Below are positions 26,190 through 34,576 of a stretch of 55,115 nucleotides of DNA, piece after piece (position 1 is the first letter of the stretch; every line of letters begins with the position of its first letter). The stretch spans positions 1 through 55,115 of the forward strand of contig JANQPC010000018.1 in assembly GCA_028285485.1 (NCBI GenBank), given 5' to 3'. The translations under genes and the position numbers were made by a program. The notes under the pieces are model-generated. The model saw only the letters and a program-made list of their open reading frames with translations. It searched no databases and was not told the origin of the DNA. Origin of the DNA: Paracoccaceae bacterium (lineage in GTDB: Bacteria; Pseudomonadota; Alphaproteobacteria; Rhodobacterales; Rhodobacteraceae).

Positions 26190-27352
26190 CGCGCGGCCTC
26201 CTCAAAGGCGGGCGCAACCGGAACCCCGTCGGTCACAAACTCCTGCCCCACGATGATCACGGCCACCTCTTCTTCAAGGCCAGCCACCCAGATCCCATCG
26301 GTGGTATCGCGCAGCACACTTACCGGGGCGAAGGCCGCGCGGCTTTCGCCATCGATCAGCCGCACGCCAAGGCGGCCCTCATCGTTGAGCGTGAGCGCCG
26401 ATTGCGGCAGCAGATGCGCCGTGGCCCCGTCCGAGGCGATCAGGATCTCGGCGGTCTGGCCATCGCGGATCGCCAGATCGGTGTTGGCGACCTCCACCTC
26501 AACGCGGAAGGTGCGGGTGTTTTCATCGGCGGAGCGGCTGAGGAACGTCACCTGCCCCAGAACCTCGCGCCCCGAGGCCAGCCGTGACGCGGCCTGCGCC
26601 CCCACCTGAACCCGGTCCACCTCGGTTTCCGGCACAAAGCCTACCAGCTTGATCGGGTCGAGCTGAATGACCGTGCCGCACAACGCGCCGGGCTGCAAAA
26701 GCGCGCCCAATTCCGCCGTGTCCGATTCGAGAAGCCCCGAGAACGGTGCCGCGATCTGAAGTTTTTCAAGTTCGTTTTCCGCCGAGGCAATCGCGGCCTC
26801 CGCCGATTGCACAGCCGCGCGCGCCGATTGCGCTGCCGCATTGGCCGCCGTCACGCGGGTTTCCGAGGCAAAGCCATCGGCGCTGAGCTGCGAAGCGGCG
26901 CGCTGGTTGATCTCGGCATCCGCAAGCCGCGCATCGGCTTCCAGGCGGCGCGCCTGAGCCTCTGCCAGCGCGATATCCCGTGTGCCGGTATCGAGCTGGC
27001 ACATCAGCTGCCCGGCATCGACCGCGGCGCCCTTCCGCAGCGGGGGGGAGACGACAAGCCCGCTTGTTTCCGCACGCACATCTACCTGCCGTGCCGCTTC
27101 CGTCCGGCCCCGCACGATCACTGCGCTGTCGATCACTTCCGCCTGGCTGCGGCGCGCGACCACGGCCACGATGCCGGGATCGGAATCCGCCGCTGCGCCT
27201 GGCGTCTCCGGCGCCTCTGCCGCCGCCATCTCGGCAGCGCTGGCCTCAGGCGCATCGGCCCCGGCAAACCCCAGCAGGCGTTCGCGTTCAAACACAAACA
27301 GATAGAGCGTGGCCATAACCGCAACCGCGGTCAGGATGGATATCAGGCGCAT
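26186..27352 (-). CDS. RND efflux periplasmic adaptor (membrane fusion protein)
   Basis: 388 residues. An N-terminal anchor helix (~2-20, LISILTAVAVMATLYLFVF), an Ala/Glu-rich spacer, then the HlyD/AcrA order: barrel-sandwich half (VDVRAETSGLVVSPPLRKGA), a long coiled hairpin rich in Ala/Glu (~105-175), second lipoyl half (LQIAAPFSGLLESD), beta-barrel (IQLDPIKLVGFVPE) and a membrane-proximal end. It links the pump to an outer-membrane channel. I start at ATG 27352 (MRLISIL), not the in-frame GTG ten codons earlier. It is the first gene of the adaptor-pump operon; inverted repeats upstream suggest a repressor. Confidence 0.9.
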   Translation of the reverse strand: MRLISILTAVAVMATLYLFVFERERLLGFAGADAPEASAAEMAAAEAPETPGAAADSDPGIVAVVARRSQAEVIDSAVIVRGRTEAARQVDVRAETSGLVVSPPLRKGAAVDAGQLMCQLDTGTRDIALAEAQARRLEADARLADAEINQRAASQLSADGFASETRVTAANAAAQSARAAVQSAEAAIASAENELEKLQIAAPFSGLLESDTAELGALLQPGALCGTVIQLDPIKLVGFVPETEVDRVQVGAQAASRLASGREVLGQVTFLSRSADENTRTFRVEVEVANTDLAIRDGQTAEILIASDGATAHLLPQSALTLNDEGRLGVRLIDGESRAAFAPVSVLRDTTDGIWVAGLEEEVAVIIVGQEFVTDGVPVAPAFEEAAR

Positions 27353-27373
27353 CGGCGTGTCTCTCGCAGGAAA

Positions 27374-27392
27374 GGGCTGCACCGGGCAGCCC
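27374..27392. repeat. Inverted repeat in the leader of the efflux operon
   Basis: GGGCTGC, 5-nt loop, GCAGCCC: a perfect 7-bp stem lying 22-40 bp before the adaptor ATG. In mRNA it would form a GC-rich hairpin just upstream of the ribosome-binding region. Confidence 0.5.
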
Positions 27393-27395
27393 CAT

Positions 27396-27424
27396 CAGTC
27401 TTTTCGTTACCGTTTACGGTGCAA
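27396..27424 (-). promoter_or_regulatory. Candidate efflux-operon promoter containing an operator-like inverted repeat
   Basis: On the minus strand, TTGCAC (27424-27419) lies 17 bp from AGACTG (27401-27396). The spacer and edge of the -35 contain ACCGT-AA-ACGGT (27420-27409), a 5-bp inverted repeat placed where TetR- or MerR-type regulators of pumps often bind. The -10 is weak. Confidence 0.4.
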
Positions 27425-27451
27425 TCCGGGCGTCGGATGCCCCACTGGGCT

Positions 27452-27479
27452 AAACCGTTCAGTTCAAATTAGCCGGTTT
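27452..27479. repeat. Second inverted repeat between the efflux and bamB-region operons
   Basis: AAACCG at 27452-27457 and CGGTTT at 27474-27479, separated by 16 bp of A/T-richer sequence. It may be a second operator or a coincidence. Confidence 0.3.
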
Positions 27480-27503
27480 TCCGCCGATCTTCAAGGGCAT
27501 CGC

Positions 27504-27532
27504 TTGAGATTGTGCGCGGGTCTTTGCATAGC
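27504..27532 (+). promoter_or_regulatory. Candidate promoter of the YfgM-like/bamB unit
   Basis: TTGAGA, 17-bp spacer, CATAGC, predicting a ~38-nt leader. Fair -35 and a partial -10 match. Confidence 0.45.
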
Positions 27533-27576
27533 CGCGCCCAAGCGGATAAGAGAGCGCCCAGAATGTGGAGGTGGCC

Positions 27577-28230
27577 TTGGCCAGCGAAGACAGTTTCATC
27601 AAGGAAGTCTCGGAAGAGGTACGCCGGGAGCGGCTTTACCGCATGCTCCGCCGCTATGGCTGGATCGCGGTTCTTCTGATCGTGGTGATCGTTGGCGGCG
27701 CGGCCTGGAACGAATGGCGCAAGGCAACCGAGCGGGCTGCGGCGGAATCGCTTGGAAACGCGCTGCTTTCGGCTTTGGAAGCCTCCGATCCCGCCGCCCG
27801 CGGCACCGCGCTCACCGCCGTTCCCGCCGAAGGCGATGCGGCGGCGATTGTGGCGATGCTTGCGGCGGCGGAAACCGCTGCGGCAGAGGATCGCGCCGCC
27901 GCGCGCACCCAGCTTGAGGCCATTGCCGGAAACGGCGCGATCGATCCGCTTTACCGCGATCTGGCGGCGCTGAAGGCGGTGTCGCTTGCGGGCGAGAATC
28001 TGCCTCCTGCGGATCGGATCGCGCGGTTGGAACCGCTTTCGGCGCCCGGCGCGGCCTATCGCCCACTTGCAATGGAGCTTATCGCGATTGCCCATGTGGA
28101 TGCGGGCGATACCGAGGCGGCGCTTACGGTGCTGAACGATGTACTCGCCGATGGCGCATCGCCCGAAGGCTTGCGCCGCCGGGCATCTCAGTTGATTGTT
28201 GCCCTTGGGGGGGCGCTGGGGGCGTCCTGA
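27577..28230 (+). CDS. YfgM-like TPR membrane protein
   Basis: 217 residues from TTG 27577 (ASEDSFIKEVSEEVRRERL), preceded at 5 nt by GGAGG; GTG codons at 27565 and 27571 are in-frame alternatives. The N-terminal amphipathic helix is followed by one TM (~24-42, YGWIAVLLIVVIVGGAAW) and a periplasmic Ala-rich helical repeat region (LGNALLSALEASDPAARG; PLYRDLAALKAVSLAGEN). In E. coli, yfgM lies beside bamB and der and acts with the Sec and chaperone network; the same order here supports the call. Confidence 0.8.
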   Translation: MASEDSFIKEVSEEVRRERLYRMLRRYGWIAVLLIVVIVGGAAWNEWRKATERAAAESLGNALLSALEASDPAARGTALTAVPAEGDAAAIVAMLAAAETAAAEDRAAARTQLEAIAGNGAIDPLYRDLAALKAVSLAGENLPPADRIARLEPLSAPGAAYRPLAMELIAIAHVDAGDTEAALTVLNDVLADGASPEGLRRRASQLIVALGGALGAS

Positions 28231-28260
28231 TCGGATGCCACCGGGCAGGGTAGAGGGGTC

Positions 28261-29559
28261 ATGACACGCCGATTGTGTTTGGTTGCGGGGGCCGTCTTGG
28301 CGGGCCTTCTTGCAGGCTGCGGGCAGCAGGAAGAACTCCTGTCCGGGCCCCGGGAAGCTGTGCGCCCTGTTGAGGTGACGGCCAATATCGCGGTGCCCTT
28401 CACCCCGCCGCAACAGGTGGCCACGCGGGATTGGACCCATCGGGGAGGCGACGCCGACAAATTCGTGCCCCACCCGGCGCTCGGCGCCCGGCTTTCGGAG
28501 GCATGGAGCGTGGATATCGGCGAGGGCAACAGCCGCCGCCATCGCATCACCGCCGATCCCATCGTGGCCGGTGGCCGCATCTTCACGATTGACAGCCGCG
28601 CCCGGATCACAGCCACTACCACCGCGGGGCAGGTGGCCTGGCGCGCTGATCTCACCCCTGCCACCGACGATCCCGATGATGCGTCGGGCGGCGGGCTTGC
28701 CGCCGCAGACGGGCGCATCTTCGCCACCTCCGGCTTTGGCCGCCTCGCCGCGCTTGATGCGGCCACCGGCGAGGTGCTCTGGCTCCAGCGCCTCGGCGCC
28801 TCGATCACCACCGCGCCCACCGTGTTCGGCAACACCGTTTATGCCGTCAGCCGCGATAGCCGGGTCTGGGCGATCAATGCCGAAACCGGGCGGATTCAGT
28901 GGGAACTTCCCGGCGCGCCCAGCCCCTCTGCCGTGCTCGGCGCCGCCGCACCCGCGGTGACCCAGCGCATCGCCGTCTTCCCCCTGCCAAGCGGGGAACT
29001 TGTGGCAACGCTGCGCCGCTCCGGCCTTCGGATCTGGGCCGCGCCGCTTCAGGGCGGGCGGGATGGCAAGGTGTATTCCCGCATCAACGATATCACCGGC
29101 GATCCCGTCGTCTCCGGTGGGCGGATTTATGCGGGCAATGCCACGGGCCGCACCGTGGCACTTTCCGCCGCCTCCGGCGAGCGGCTCTGGACAGCGCGGG
29201 ATGGCGCGCTTGGCCCCGTTCAGGTGGCTGGCGGATCGGTCTTCCTGATCAGCGATCAGAACGAATTGATCCGGCTTGATGCCGAAACGGGCGCGCGCAT
29301 CTGGGGCGTGGACCTGCCGCTTTTCACCACCAAGCGGCAACGGCGCCTGCGCGATATCTACCCGCATTTCGGGCCGGTTCTGGCAGGCGGGCGGCTCTAC
29401 GTGGCGTCGGGCGACGATCTGCTGCGTGCGTTTGATCCCGAAACCGGCGCGGTCACGGCAACCTATCCCTTGCGCGGCGGTGGCACGGCGCTTCCCGCCG
29501 TGGCCAATGGCACGCTTTATGTGGTGACGGGCGACGGCCGCCTGCACGCCTTCCGCTAA
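28261..29559 (+). CDS. bamB: Outer-membrane assembly lipoprotein BamB
   Basis: 432 residues. A signal peptide with lipobox LLAGC (Cys20) is followed by a PQQ-type eight-bladed propeller with recurring blade ends such as [36 protein letters not shown] and [12 protein letters not shown]. BamB is the scaffold lipoprotein of the BAM complex that inserts beta-barrel proteins. It sits between the YfgM-like gene (30 bp) and der (61 bp), the conserved yfgM-bamB-der order. Confidence 0.92.
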   Translation: MTRRLCLVAGAVLAGLLAGCGQQEELLSGPREAVRPVEVTANIAVPFTPPQQVATRDWTHRGGDADKFVPHPALGARLSEAWSVDIGEGNSRRHRITADPIVAGGRIFTIDSRARITATTTAGQVAWRADLTPATDDPDDASGGGLAAADGRIFATSGFGRLAALDAATGEVLWLQRLGASITTAPTVFGNTVYAVSRDSRVWAINAETGRIQWELPGAPSPSAVLGAAAPAVTQRIAVFPLPSGELVATLRRSGLRIWAAPLQGGRDGKVYSRINDITGDPVVSGGRIYAGNATGRTVALSAASGERLWTARDGALGPVQVAGGSVFLISDQNELIRLDAETGARIWGVDLPLFTTKRQRRLRDIYPHFGPVLAGGRLYVASGDDLLRAFDPETGAVTATYPLRGGGTALPAVANGTLYVVTGDGRLHAFR

Positions 29560-29620
29560 CCGCCAATCTGCGCTACACGCGCCGCCTAACCCATCACGCG
29601 CACGCCATCGGAGGGGGCGC

Positions 29621-31072
29621 ATGAGCTTCACGCTCGCCATTGTTGGCCGCCCCAATGTGGGCAAATCCACGCTGTTCAACCGGCTTGTGGGCAAGCGCCT
29701 TGCGCTGGTGGATAACCAGCCCGGCGTGACTCGCGATCTGCGCGAAGGCGCGGCGCGGCTCGGCGATCTGCGCTTCACCGTAATCGATACCGCAGGGCTG
29801 GAGGAGGCAACCGACGAAAGCCTTGAAGGCCGGATGCGCAAGCTCACCGAACGGGCGGTGGAGATGGCCGATATCTGCCTCTTCCTCGTGGATGCCCGCG
29901 CGGGGCTGCTGCCCGCCGATGAGATATTCGCCGATATCCTGCGCCGCAAATCGGCCCATGTGATCCTGGCCGCCAATAAGGCGGAGGGCCGCGCCGGGGC
30001 CGACGGGGCGATGGAAGCCTACGCGCTGGGCCTTGGCGAGCCCATCGCGCTCTCCGCCGAACATGGCGAGGGGTTGAATGAGCTCTATTCGGCTCTCGCA
30101 CCCCTGGCCGAAACCTTCGCCGCCCGGGCCGAAGACACGGCGCCTGAGACCGATATCGCCGTTGAGGGCGATGACGAGGGGCCCCGTACGCCCACGCAGG
30201 AGCGGCCCATGCAGATCGCCGTGATTGGCCGCCCGAATGCGGGAAAATCAACCCTGATCAATAGCTTGCTGGGCGAAGACCGCCTCCTTACTGGGCCCGA
30301 GGCCGGGATCACCCGCGATGCGATTTCGCTCAGCTTCGATTGGGCGGGCCTGCCGGTGCGCATGTTCGATACCGCAGGCATGCGCAAAAAGGCCAAAGTG
30401 CAGGAGAAGCTCGAGAAGCTTTCCGTCGGCGATGGGTTGCGCGCGGTGAAATTCGCCGAGGTGGTGATCGTGCTGCTTGATGCCGCGATCCCCTTCGAAA
30501 GCCAGGATCTGCGGATCGCCGATCTGGCGGAACGCGAGGGGCGCGCGGTGATCATCGCGGTCAACAAGTGGGATCTTGAGCCCGAGAAGCAGCAGAAGCT
30601 CCGCGATCTGCGCGAACAGTTCGAACGGCTTCTGCCGCAGCTAAAGGGCGCGCCGATGGTCACGGTCTCGGCCAAGACGGGCCGGGGGCTTGACCGGCTG
30701 CGCGAAGCGGTGGAGCGCGCCTATGCGGTGTGGAACACCCGCATCCCCACATCGCCGCTCAACCGCTGGCTTTCGGAGATGGTCGAGGCGCATCCGCCGC
30801 CTGCGCCGGGCGGGCGCCGCATCAAGCTGCGCTACATGACCCAGGCCAAGACCCGGCCACCCGGCTTTGTGGTGATGGCAAGCTTCCCTGACAAGCTGCC
30901 GGAAAGCTATTCGCGCTACCTCATCAACGGGTTGCGCGAGAGCTTCGATATGCCGGGCACGCCGATCCGTCTCTGGATGCGCTCGCAATCGGAGGCCAAT
31001 CCTTACAAGGATCGCAAGAAATCCACGCCGTCCCGCCTGCGCAAGCATCTGGGGAAGAAGGCGCCGGGTTAA
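29621..31072 (+). CDS. der: Ribosome-assembly GTPase Der (EngA)
   Basis: 483 residues with two G domains and a KH-like C-terminus. Domain 1: [25 protein letters not shown]. Domain 2 from ~residue 200: [26 protein letters not shown]. The C-terminal domain has [19 protein letters not shown]. Der binds the 50S subunit during late assembly and is essential in bacteria studied. The ribosome-binding site GGAGGGGGCGC precedes ATG 29621. In domain 1 the fourth motif ends in Glu rather than Asp, a known variation in Der. Confidence 0.96.
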   Translation: MSFTLAIVGRPNVGKSTLFNRLVGKRLALVDNQPGVTRDLREGAARLGDLRFTVIDTAGLEEATDESLEGRMRKLTERAVEMADICLFLVDARAGLLPADEIFADILRRKSAHVILAANKAEGRAGADGAMEAYALGLGEPIALSAEHGEGLNELYSALAPLAETFAARAEDTAPETDIAVEGDDEGPRTPTQERPMQIAVIGRPNAGKSTLINSLLGEDRLLTGPEAGITRDAISLSFDWAGLPVRMFDTAGMRKKAKVQEKLEKLSVGDGLRAVKFAEVVIVLLDAAIPFESQDLRIADLAEREGRAVIIAVNKWDLEPEKQQKLRDLREQFERLLPQLKGAPMVTVSAKTGRGLDRLREAVERAYAVWNTRIPTSPLNRWLSEMVEAHPPPAPGGRRIKLRYMTQAKTRPPGFVVMASFPDKLPESYSRYLINGLRESFDMPGTPIRLWMRSQSEANPYKDRKKSTPSRLRKHLGKKAPG

Positions 31073-31127
31073 CCGATCGTTGCTGGGCAGGCGCCGCCCC
31101 GCCAGCGGCTAACTTAGGCCGCGCCGA

Positions 31128-31853
31128 TCAGCCAGGCCGGATCGCCAGAAACGCAGCCCGGCCCACCCCTGCCGCGCCAATCAGCGCCAGCGCCGCCACG
31201 GCCACCGAACCGTCAATGTTTTGCACCGCCACCGCGATCAGCGCCCAGACGATTGCGGCCCCATAGAAGGGCTGCCCGGGCAGGTTGCGCTGCACTGCGA
31301 TGCCCACGGCAAGGGCGGCCAGAAGCATCGCCCAGGCCCAGCCCACGCCCCCGGCGATCACCCCGTATCCCGCGCCCAGAAGCCCCGTGGCCACAAAGCT
31401 CGCCGCCGTGAGCCACCCCGCATAAAGCGCAATCGGCGCCTGCAGGAGCCAGCGATCTTCCACAGGCGCGCGAAGAAGCGCGAGAAGCGCGCTTCCCAGC
31501 ATCACCCAGATCATCACGGTTGCCCAGACGGGGCTCAGGATCGCCACGCTGATCCAGGGCGCGCCCACAACAAGGCTCACCATCAGCGGCCAGCGCGTGG
31601 CATCCCAGCCCGCGCTCTCGGCCCGCACGAAAAGCCCGTATCCCGCCGAGGCGAGAAGCCAAAGGTAGATCACGCCCCAGATCGAAAACGCGTATCCCGC
31701 GGGCTGCACCGGCGGATCCACCTGCGGCACGGGGTAGGCGTTGGGGTCAAATCCGCCGAAGCCGGAAGACCAGAAGGGCGATGACACGAAGGCCAGAGCC
31801 GCCGCCAGCACCAGCACCGCCTTCATCCGGCGCGTATCGGTCTGATCATCCAT
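31128..31853 (-). CDS. TspO/MBR-related tryptophan-rich membrane protein
   Basis: 241 residues with about seven hydrophobic segments. PAGYAFSIWGVIYLWLLASAGY resembles the FSIWGPIY segment of tryptophan-rich sensory proteins; further Trp-rich parts are GWDATRWPLM and VWATVMIWVMLG. TspO proteins bind porphyrins and sterols and affect pigment or stress responses, but this protein is longer than the ~160-residue classical TspO, so the ligand is uncertain. It is convergent with der and lies downstream of serS (30 bp). Confidence 0.7.
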   Translation of the reverse strand: MDDQTDTRRMKAVLVLAAALAFVSSPFWSSGFGGFDPNAYPVPQVDPPVQPAGYAFSIWGVIYLWLLASAGYGLFVRAESAGWDATRWPLMVSLVVGAPWISVAILSPVWATVMIWVMLGSALLALLRAPVEDRWLLQAPIALYAGWLTAASFVATGLLGAGYGVIAGGVGWAWAMLLAALAVGIAVQRNLPGQPFYGAAIVWALIAVAVQNIDGSVAVAALALIGAAGVGRAAFLAIRPG

Positions 31854-31883
31854 CCCGCTGCCCTCCCGCGCGGCCCCGACGGC

Positions 31884-33176
31884 TCAGACCAGCGCGCCGT
31901 CGGCCGTGATCTGCGTCTTGCCGCCCAGCCATGGGCCCAACGCCTGCGGCAGAAGGATCGAACCATCCGCCCTCTGCCCGTTTTCCAGCACCGCGATCAG
32001 GCAGCGCCCCACGGCGAGGCCCGATCCGTTGAGCGTATGCACGAAGGCAGGCTTGCCGCCGCCTGCGGGCCGGTACCGCGCATTCATCCGCCGCGCCTGA
32101 AAATCGCCGCAGACAGAGCAGGAGCTGATCTCGCGATAGGTGTTCTGCCCCGGCAGCCACACCTCGATATCGTGGGTGCGTCGCGCGCCAAACCCCATAT
32201 CGCCGGTGCAGAGTACCACCGTGCGGTAGGGCAGGCCCAGCCGTTCGAGGATATCCTCGGCGCAGCGGGTCATCCGCTCCAGCTCTTCGCGGCTCTGATC
32301 TGGATGGGTGATCGAGACCATCTCGACCTTCTCGAACTGGTGCTGGCGTAGCATGCCCGCGGTGTCCTTCCCCGCGCTGCCCGCTTCCGAGCGGAAGCAG
32401 AGGCTATGCGCCGTAAGCCGGATCGGCAGCACGCCTTCTTCGAGAATCGCGCCCGCCACGGTATTGGTCAGCGTCACTTCCGAGGTGGGAATCAGCCACC
32501 ACCCGTTCGTTGTTTGGTAACTATCCTCGGCGAACTTTGGTAACTGTCCCGTTCCCAGCATGGCCTCGTCGCGCACCAGCACGGGCGTGTTCGTCTCCGT
32601 CAGCCCGTTCTCGGTGGTGTGGATATCAAGCATGAATTGCGCGAGCGCCCGGTGCAGCCGCGCCACCGCCCCGCGCATCACCGCAAAGCGCGAACCCGAG
32701 AGTTTTGCGGCGGTTTCGAAATCCAGCCCCGGGGCGGCACCGGAAAGCTCGAAATGCTCTTTCGGCGCGAAGTCAAACTCCGGTGGCGTGCCCCAGCGGC
32801 GCAGCTCCACATTATCGTCTTCGCCATCGCCATCCGGCACATCCTCATGCGGCGCATTGGGCAGGCCCATCATCGCCTCGGAAAGCGCGGCATCCTTCTT
32901 CCGCGCCTCTTCTTCCAACCGGCTGATTTCATCCTTCTTTTCGGCCACCAGCGCACGCAGGCGTTCGAATTCCGCCTCGTCGCCCCGCGCCTTCGCCGCG
33001 CCCACCTCTTTCGAGGCCGCATTGCGTGCGGCCAGCGCCGCTTCAGCAGCGGCGATGGTTTCGCGCCGAGCGGCATCGATTGTCAGAAGCTCCGACGACA
33101 CGCCCGAAAGCCCGCGCCGCGCCATTGCGGCATCGAAGGCGTCAGGGGCTTCGCGGATCGCGCGTATGTCGTGCAT
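31884..33176 (-). CDS. serS: Seryl-tRNA synthetase
   Basis: 430 residues. The N-terminal ~110 residues form the tRNA-binding coiled coil ([40 protein letters not shown]). Class II motifs follow: motif 1 region [18 protein letters not shown], motif 2 [24 protein letters not shown] split around Gly, and motif 3 [20 protein letters not shown]. It charges tRNA-Ser. The start is ATG 33176 ([12 protein letters not shown]), the family N-terminus, behind GAGGTT; the longer upstream frame is not protein-like. Confidence 0.97.
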   Translation of the reverse strand: MHDIRAIREAPDAFDAAMARRGLSGVSSELLTIDAARRETIAAAEAALAARNAASKEVGAAKARGDEAEFERLRALVAEKKDEISRLEEEARKKDAALSEAMMGLPNAPHEDVPDGDGEDDNVELRRWGTPPEFDFAPKEHFELSGAAPGLDFETAAKLSGSRFAVMRGAVARLHRALAQFMLDIHTTENGLTETNTPVLVRDEAMLGTGQLPKFAEDSYQTTNGWWLIPTSEVTLTNTVAGAILEEGVLPIRLTAHSLCFRSEAGSAGKDTAGMLRQHQFEKVEMVSITHPDQSREELERMTRCAEDILERLGLPYRTVVLCTGDMGFGARRTHDIEVWLPGQNTYREISSCSVCGDFQARRMNARYRPAGGGKPAFVHTLNGSGLAVGRCLIAVLENGQRADGSILLPQALGPWLGGKTQITADGALV

Positions 33177-33280
33177 CTGGTGGAACCTCGCTTTGTCTTG
33201 CGCCGCCCGTATGGCGCATTTTCGGCGCGGGGAAAACCGGGGCGCATGCGCCCGGGGCAGGCCGCGGAAACGCTTTGTTT

Positions 33281-33298
33281 CGATGCATGTCTGCATCG
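33281..33298. repeat. Inverted repeat between serS and the coiled-coil gene
   Basis: CGATGCA, 4-nt loop TGTC, TGCATCG: perfect 7-bp arms in the 196-bp divergent gap. It could be an operator or the leader hairpin of either gene. A separate GCGCATGCGC palindrome starts at 33242. Confidence 0.45.
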
Positions 33299-33372
33299 TT
33301 GCTGTGGCCAAAACCACGCAACTTGGCCGAGACTATGGGCAGTGTTCGCGTAATGGTAGTGGGAGCGGTGTG

Positions 33373-34116
33373 ATGAACCCGGCTTGGATGAGGGCGTTTT
33401 CCGATTTTCAACGTGTGGCGCAGATCGCCTCTGTCACGCTGATCGCGGGGCTGGCGCTTGGGCTCGCAGGTTCGGTGCTTCTGGCCGCGGTGGGGTATCT
33501 GCCCTGGCTTTCGCTTCCGCTTGCTTCGGGCGGCGATCCCGGCCCGATGCTGCAGATGGCCGGCGCTGCGCTTCTGGTGGCGCTCAGCAGCTTCCTGCCT
33601 TCCAGCCTGCGGGTGATGCGCCTGGAAGCCGCGCATCGCGAGTTTCGCCTGAAGATGGAGGATGTGGGCCGCGCCTACTGGGCGGCCCATGCCGCAGATC
33701 GGGAAGGCACCTTCACGCTGCGGCGCGAGTTCGATGCGGTGCGCGAGCGCTTCGATTTTCTCCGCGCCCATCCCGATCTGGGCGCGCTCGATCCCGAAAT
33801 CCTCGATCTTGCCGCGCAGATGAGCCACGAGTCCCGCGAACTTGCCCGCATCTATGCCGACGAGAAGGTGACCCGCGCGCGCGAGATGCTCGCCCTGCGC
33901 CAGCAGGAGGCAGCAGAGATGGAGGAGCGCATCGCCACCGCCAATGCCGCCATCACCGAGATGAGGCACGCGCTGCAAGGCGTTGAGATCGATGAGGATG
34001 TGGTGCGCGCCCGGCTTGACCGGCTGCGCGAGGATCTGGCCGAGCTCTTGCCGGAGATCGAGCGCCCCGGCCCCGGCCCGCGCAAGCCCAAACTGGGCGT
34101 TGTTGCCGGCGAATAA
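33373..34116 (+). CDS. Membrane-anchored coiled-coil protein, unknown function
   Basis: 247 residues. Two TM helices (~18-42 and ~58-76) precede a long charged helical region (~82-225) with heptad-like patterns (ESRELARIYADEKVTRAREM; LRQQEAAEMEERIATANAA; VRARLDRLREDLAELLPEIE). The tail is Pro/Lys-rich. Homologues in Rhodobacterales are sometimes labelled DNA repair protein, but nothing in the sequence supports catalysis. Starts at ATG 33373 behind GGGAGCGG. A short GCCGC-TCC-GCGGC hairpin follows the stop. Confidence 0.7.
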   Translation: MNPAWMRAFSDFQRVAQIASVTLIAGLALGLAGSVLLAAVGYLPWLSLPLASGGDPGPMLQMAGAALLVALSSFLPSSLRVMRLEAAHREFRLKMEDVGRAYWAAHAADREGTFTLRREFDAVRERFDFLRAHPDLGALDPEILDLAAQMSHESRELARIYADEKVTRAREMLALRQQEAAEMEERIATANAAITEMRHALQGVEIDEDVVRARLDRLREDLAELLPEIERPGPGPRKPKLGVVAGE

Positions 34117-34156
34117 CTCGCGCCGCTCCGCGGCCTTTCGTGCCGCGCCCCCTTGC

Positions 34157-34185
34157 TTGCCAAGCATCCGGCCCACAGATAGGGT
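34157..34185 (+). promoter_or_regulatory. Candidate yajC-secDF promoter
   Basis: TTGCCA, 17-bp spacer, TAGGGT, with predicted start of transcription near 34192, just before a leader hairpin and the yajC ribosome-binding site. Confidence 0.5.
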
Positions 34186-34198
34186 GCGCGCCATTCCA

Positions 34199-34223
34199 AC
34201 AGGGGGGGCCGTAGAGCCCCTGT
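34199..34223 (+). promoter_or_regulatory. Leader hairpin of yajC
   Basis: ACAGGGG, 11-nt loop, CCCCTGT, 18 nt before the yajC ATG. By the candidate promoter it would lie at the very 5' end of the mRNA, where it could protect the transcript or respond to a regulator. Confidence 0.45.
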
Positions 34224-34241
34224 GCAAGACAAGGATTCCCG

Positions 34242-34562
34242 ATGTTCGCAACGCCTGCCTATGCGCAAGCGGCCGGTGGGGCCGGCGGCGCATTCGCCAG
34301 CTTCATCCCGCTCATTCTGATCTTCGCCATCATGTATTTTCTGCTGATCCGGCCGCAGCAGAAAAAGCTCAAGGAACACCAGGCGATGGTGGAATCGCTG
34401 CGGCGGGGCGATCAGATCGTCACTCAAGGCGGCGTTGTCGGAAAAGTCACCAAGGTTCTCGAAGATAACAAGGTTGAGGTTGAAATCGCCCAGGGCGTGA
34501 AGGTTCAGGTGATCAAGACGACCGTGGCCCAGGTGCTCAACAAAACCGAACCGGCCTCGTAA
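34242..34562 (+). CDS. yajC: Preprotein translocase accessory subunit YajC
   Basis: 106 residues. One TM helix (~20-37, FIPLILIFAIMYFLLIRPQQ) ending in the invariant RPQQKKLKEHQ, then the cytoplasmic domain LRRGDQIVTQGGVVGKVTKV. YajC associates with SecDF at the Sec translocon. AAGGA precedes the ATG; secD begins 14 bp downstream. Confidence 0.95.
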   Translation: MFATPAYAQAAGGAGGAFASFIPLILIFAIMYFLLIRPQQKKLKEHQAMVESLRRGDQIVTQGGVVGKVTKVLEDNKVEVEIAQGVKVQVIKTTVAQVLNKTEPAS

Positions 34563-34576
34563 GGGCGCCCCCTGGC

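Noticed and set aside
27469-29976. 835-residue minus-strand open frame across YfgM-like, bamB and der
   Set aside because: Runs opposite to three well-supported genes and has no domain; GC-bias artefact.
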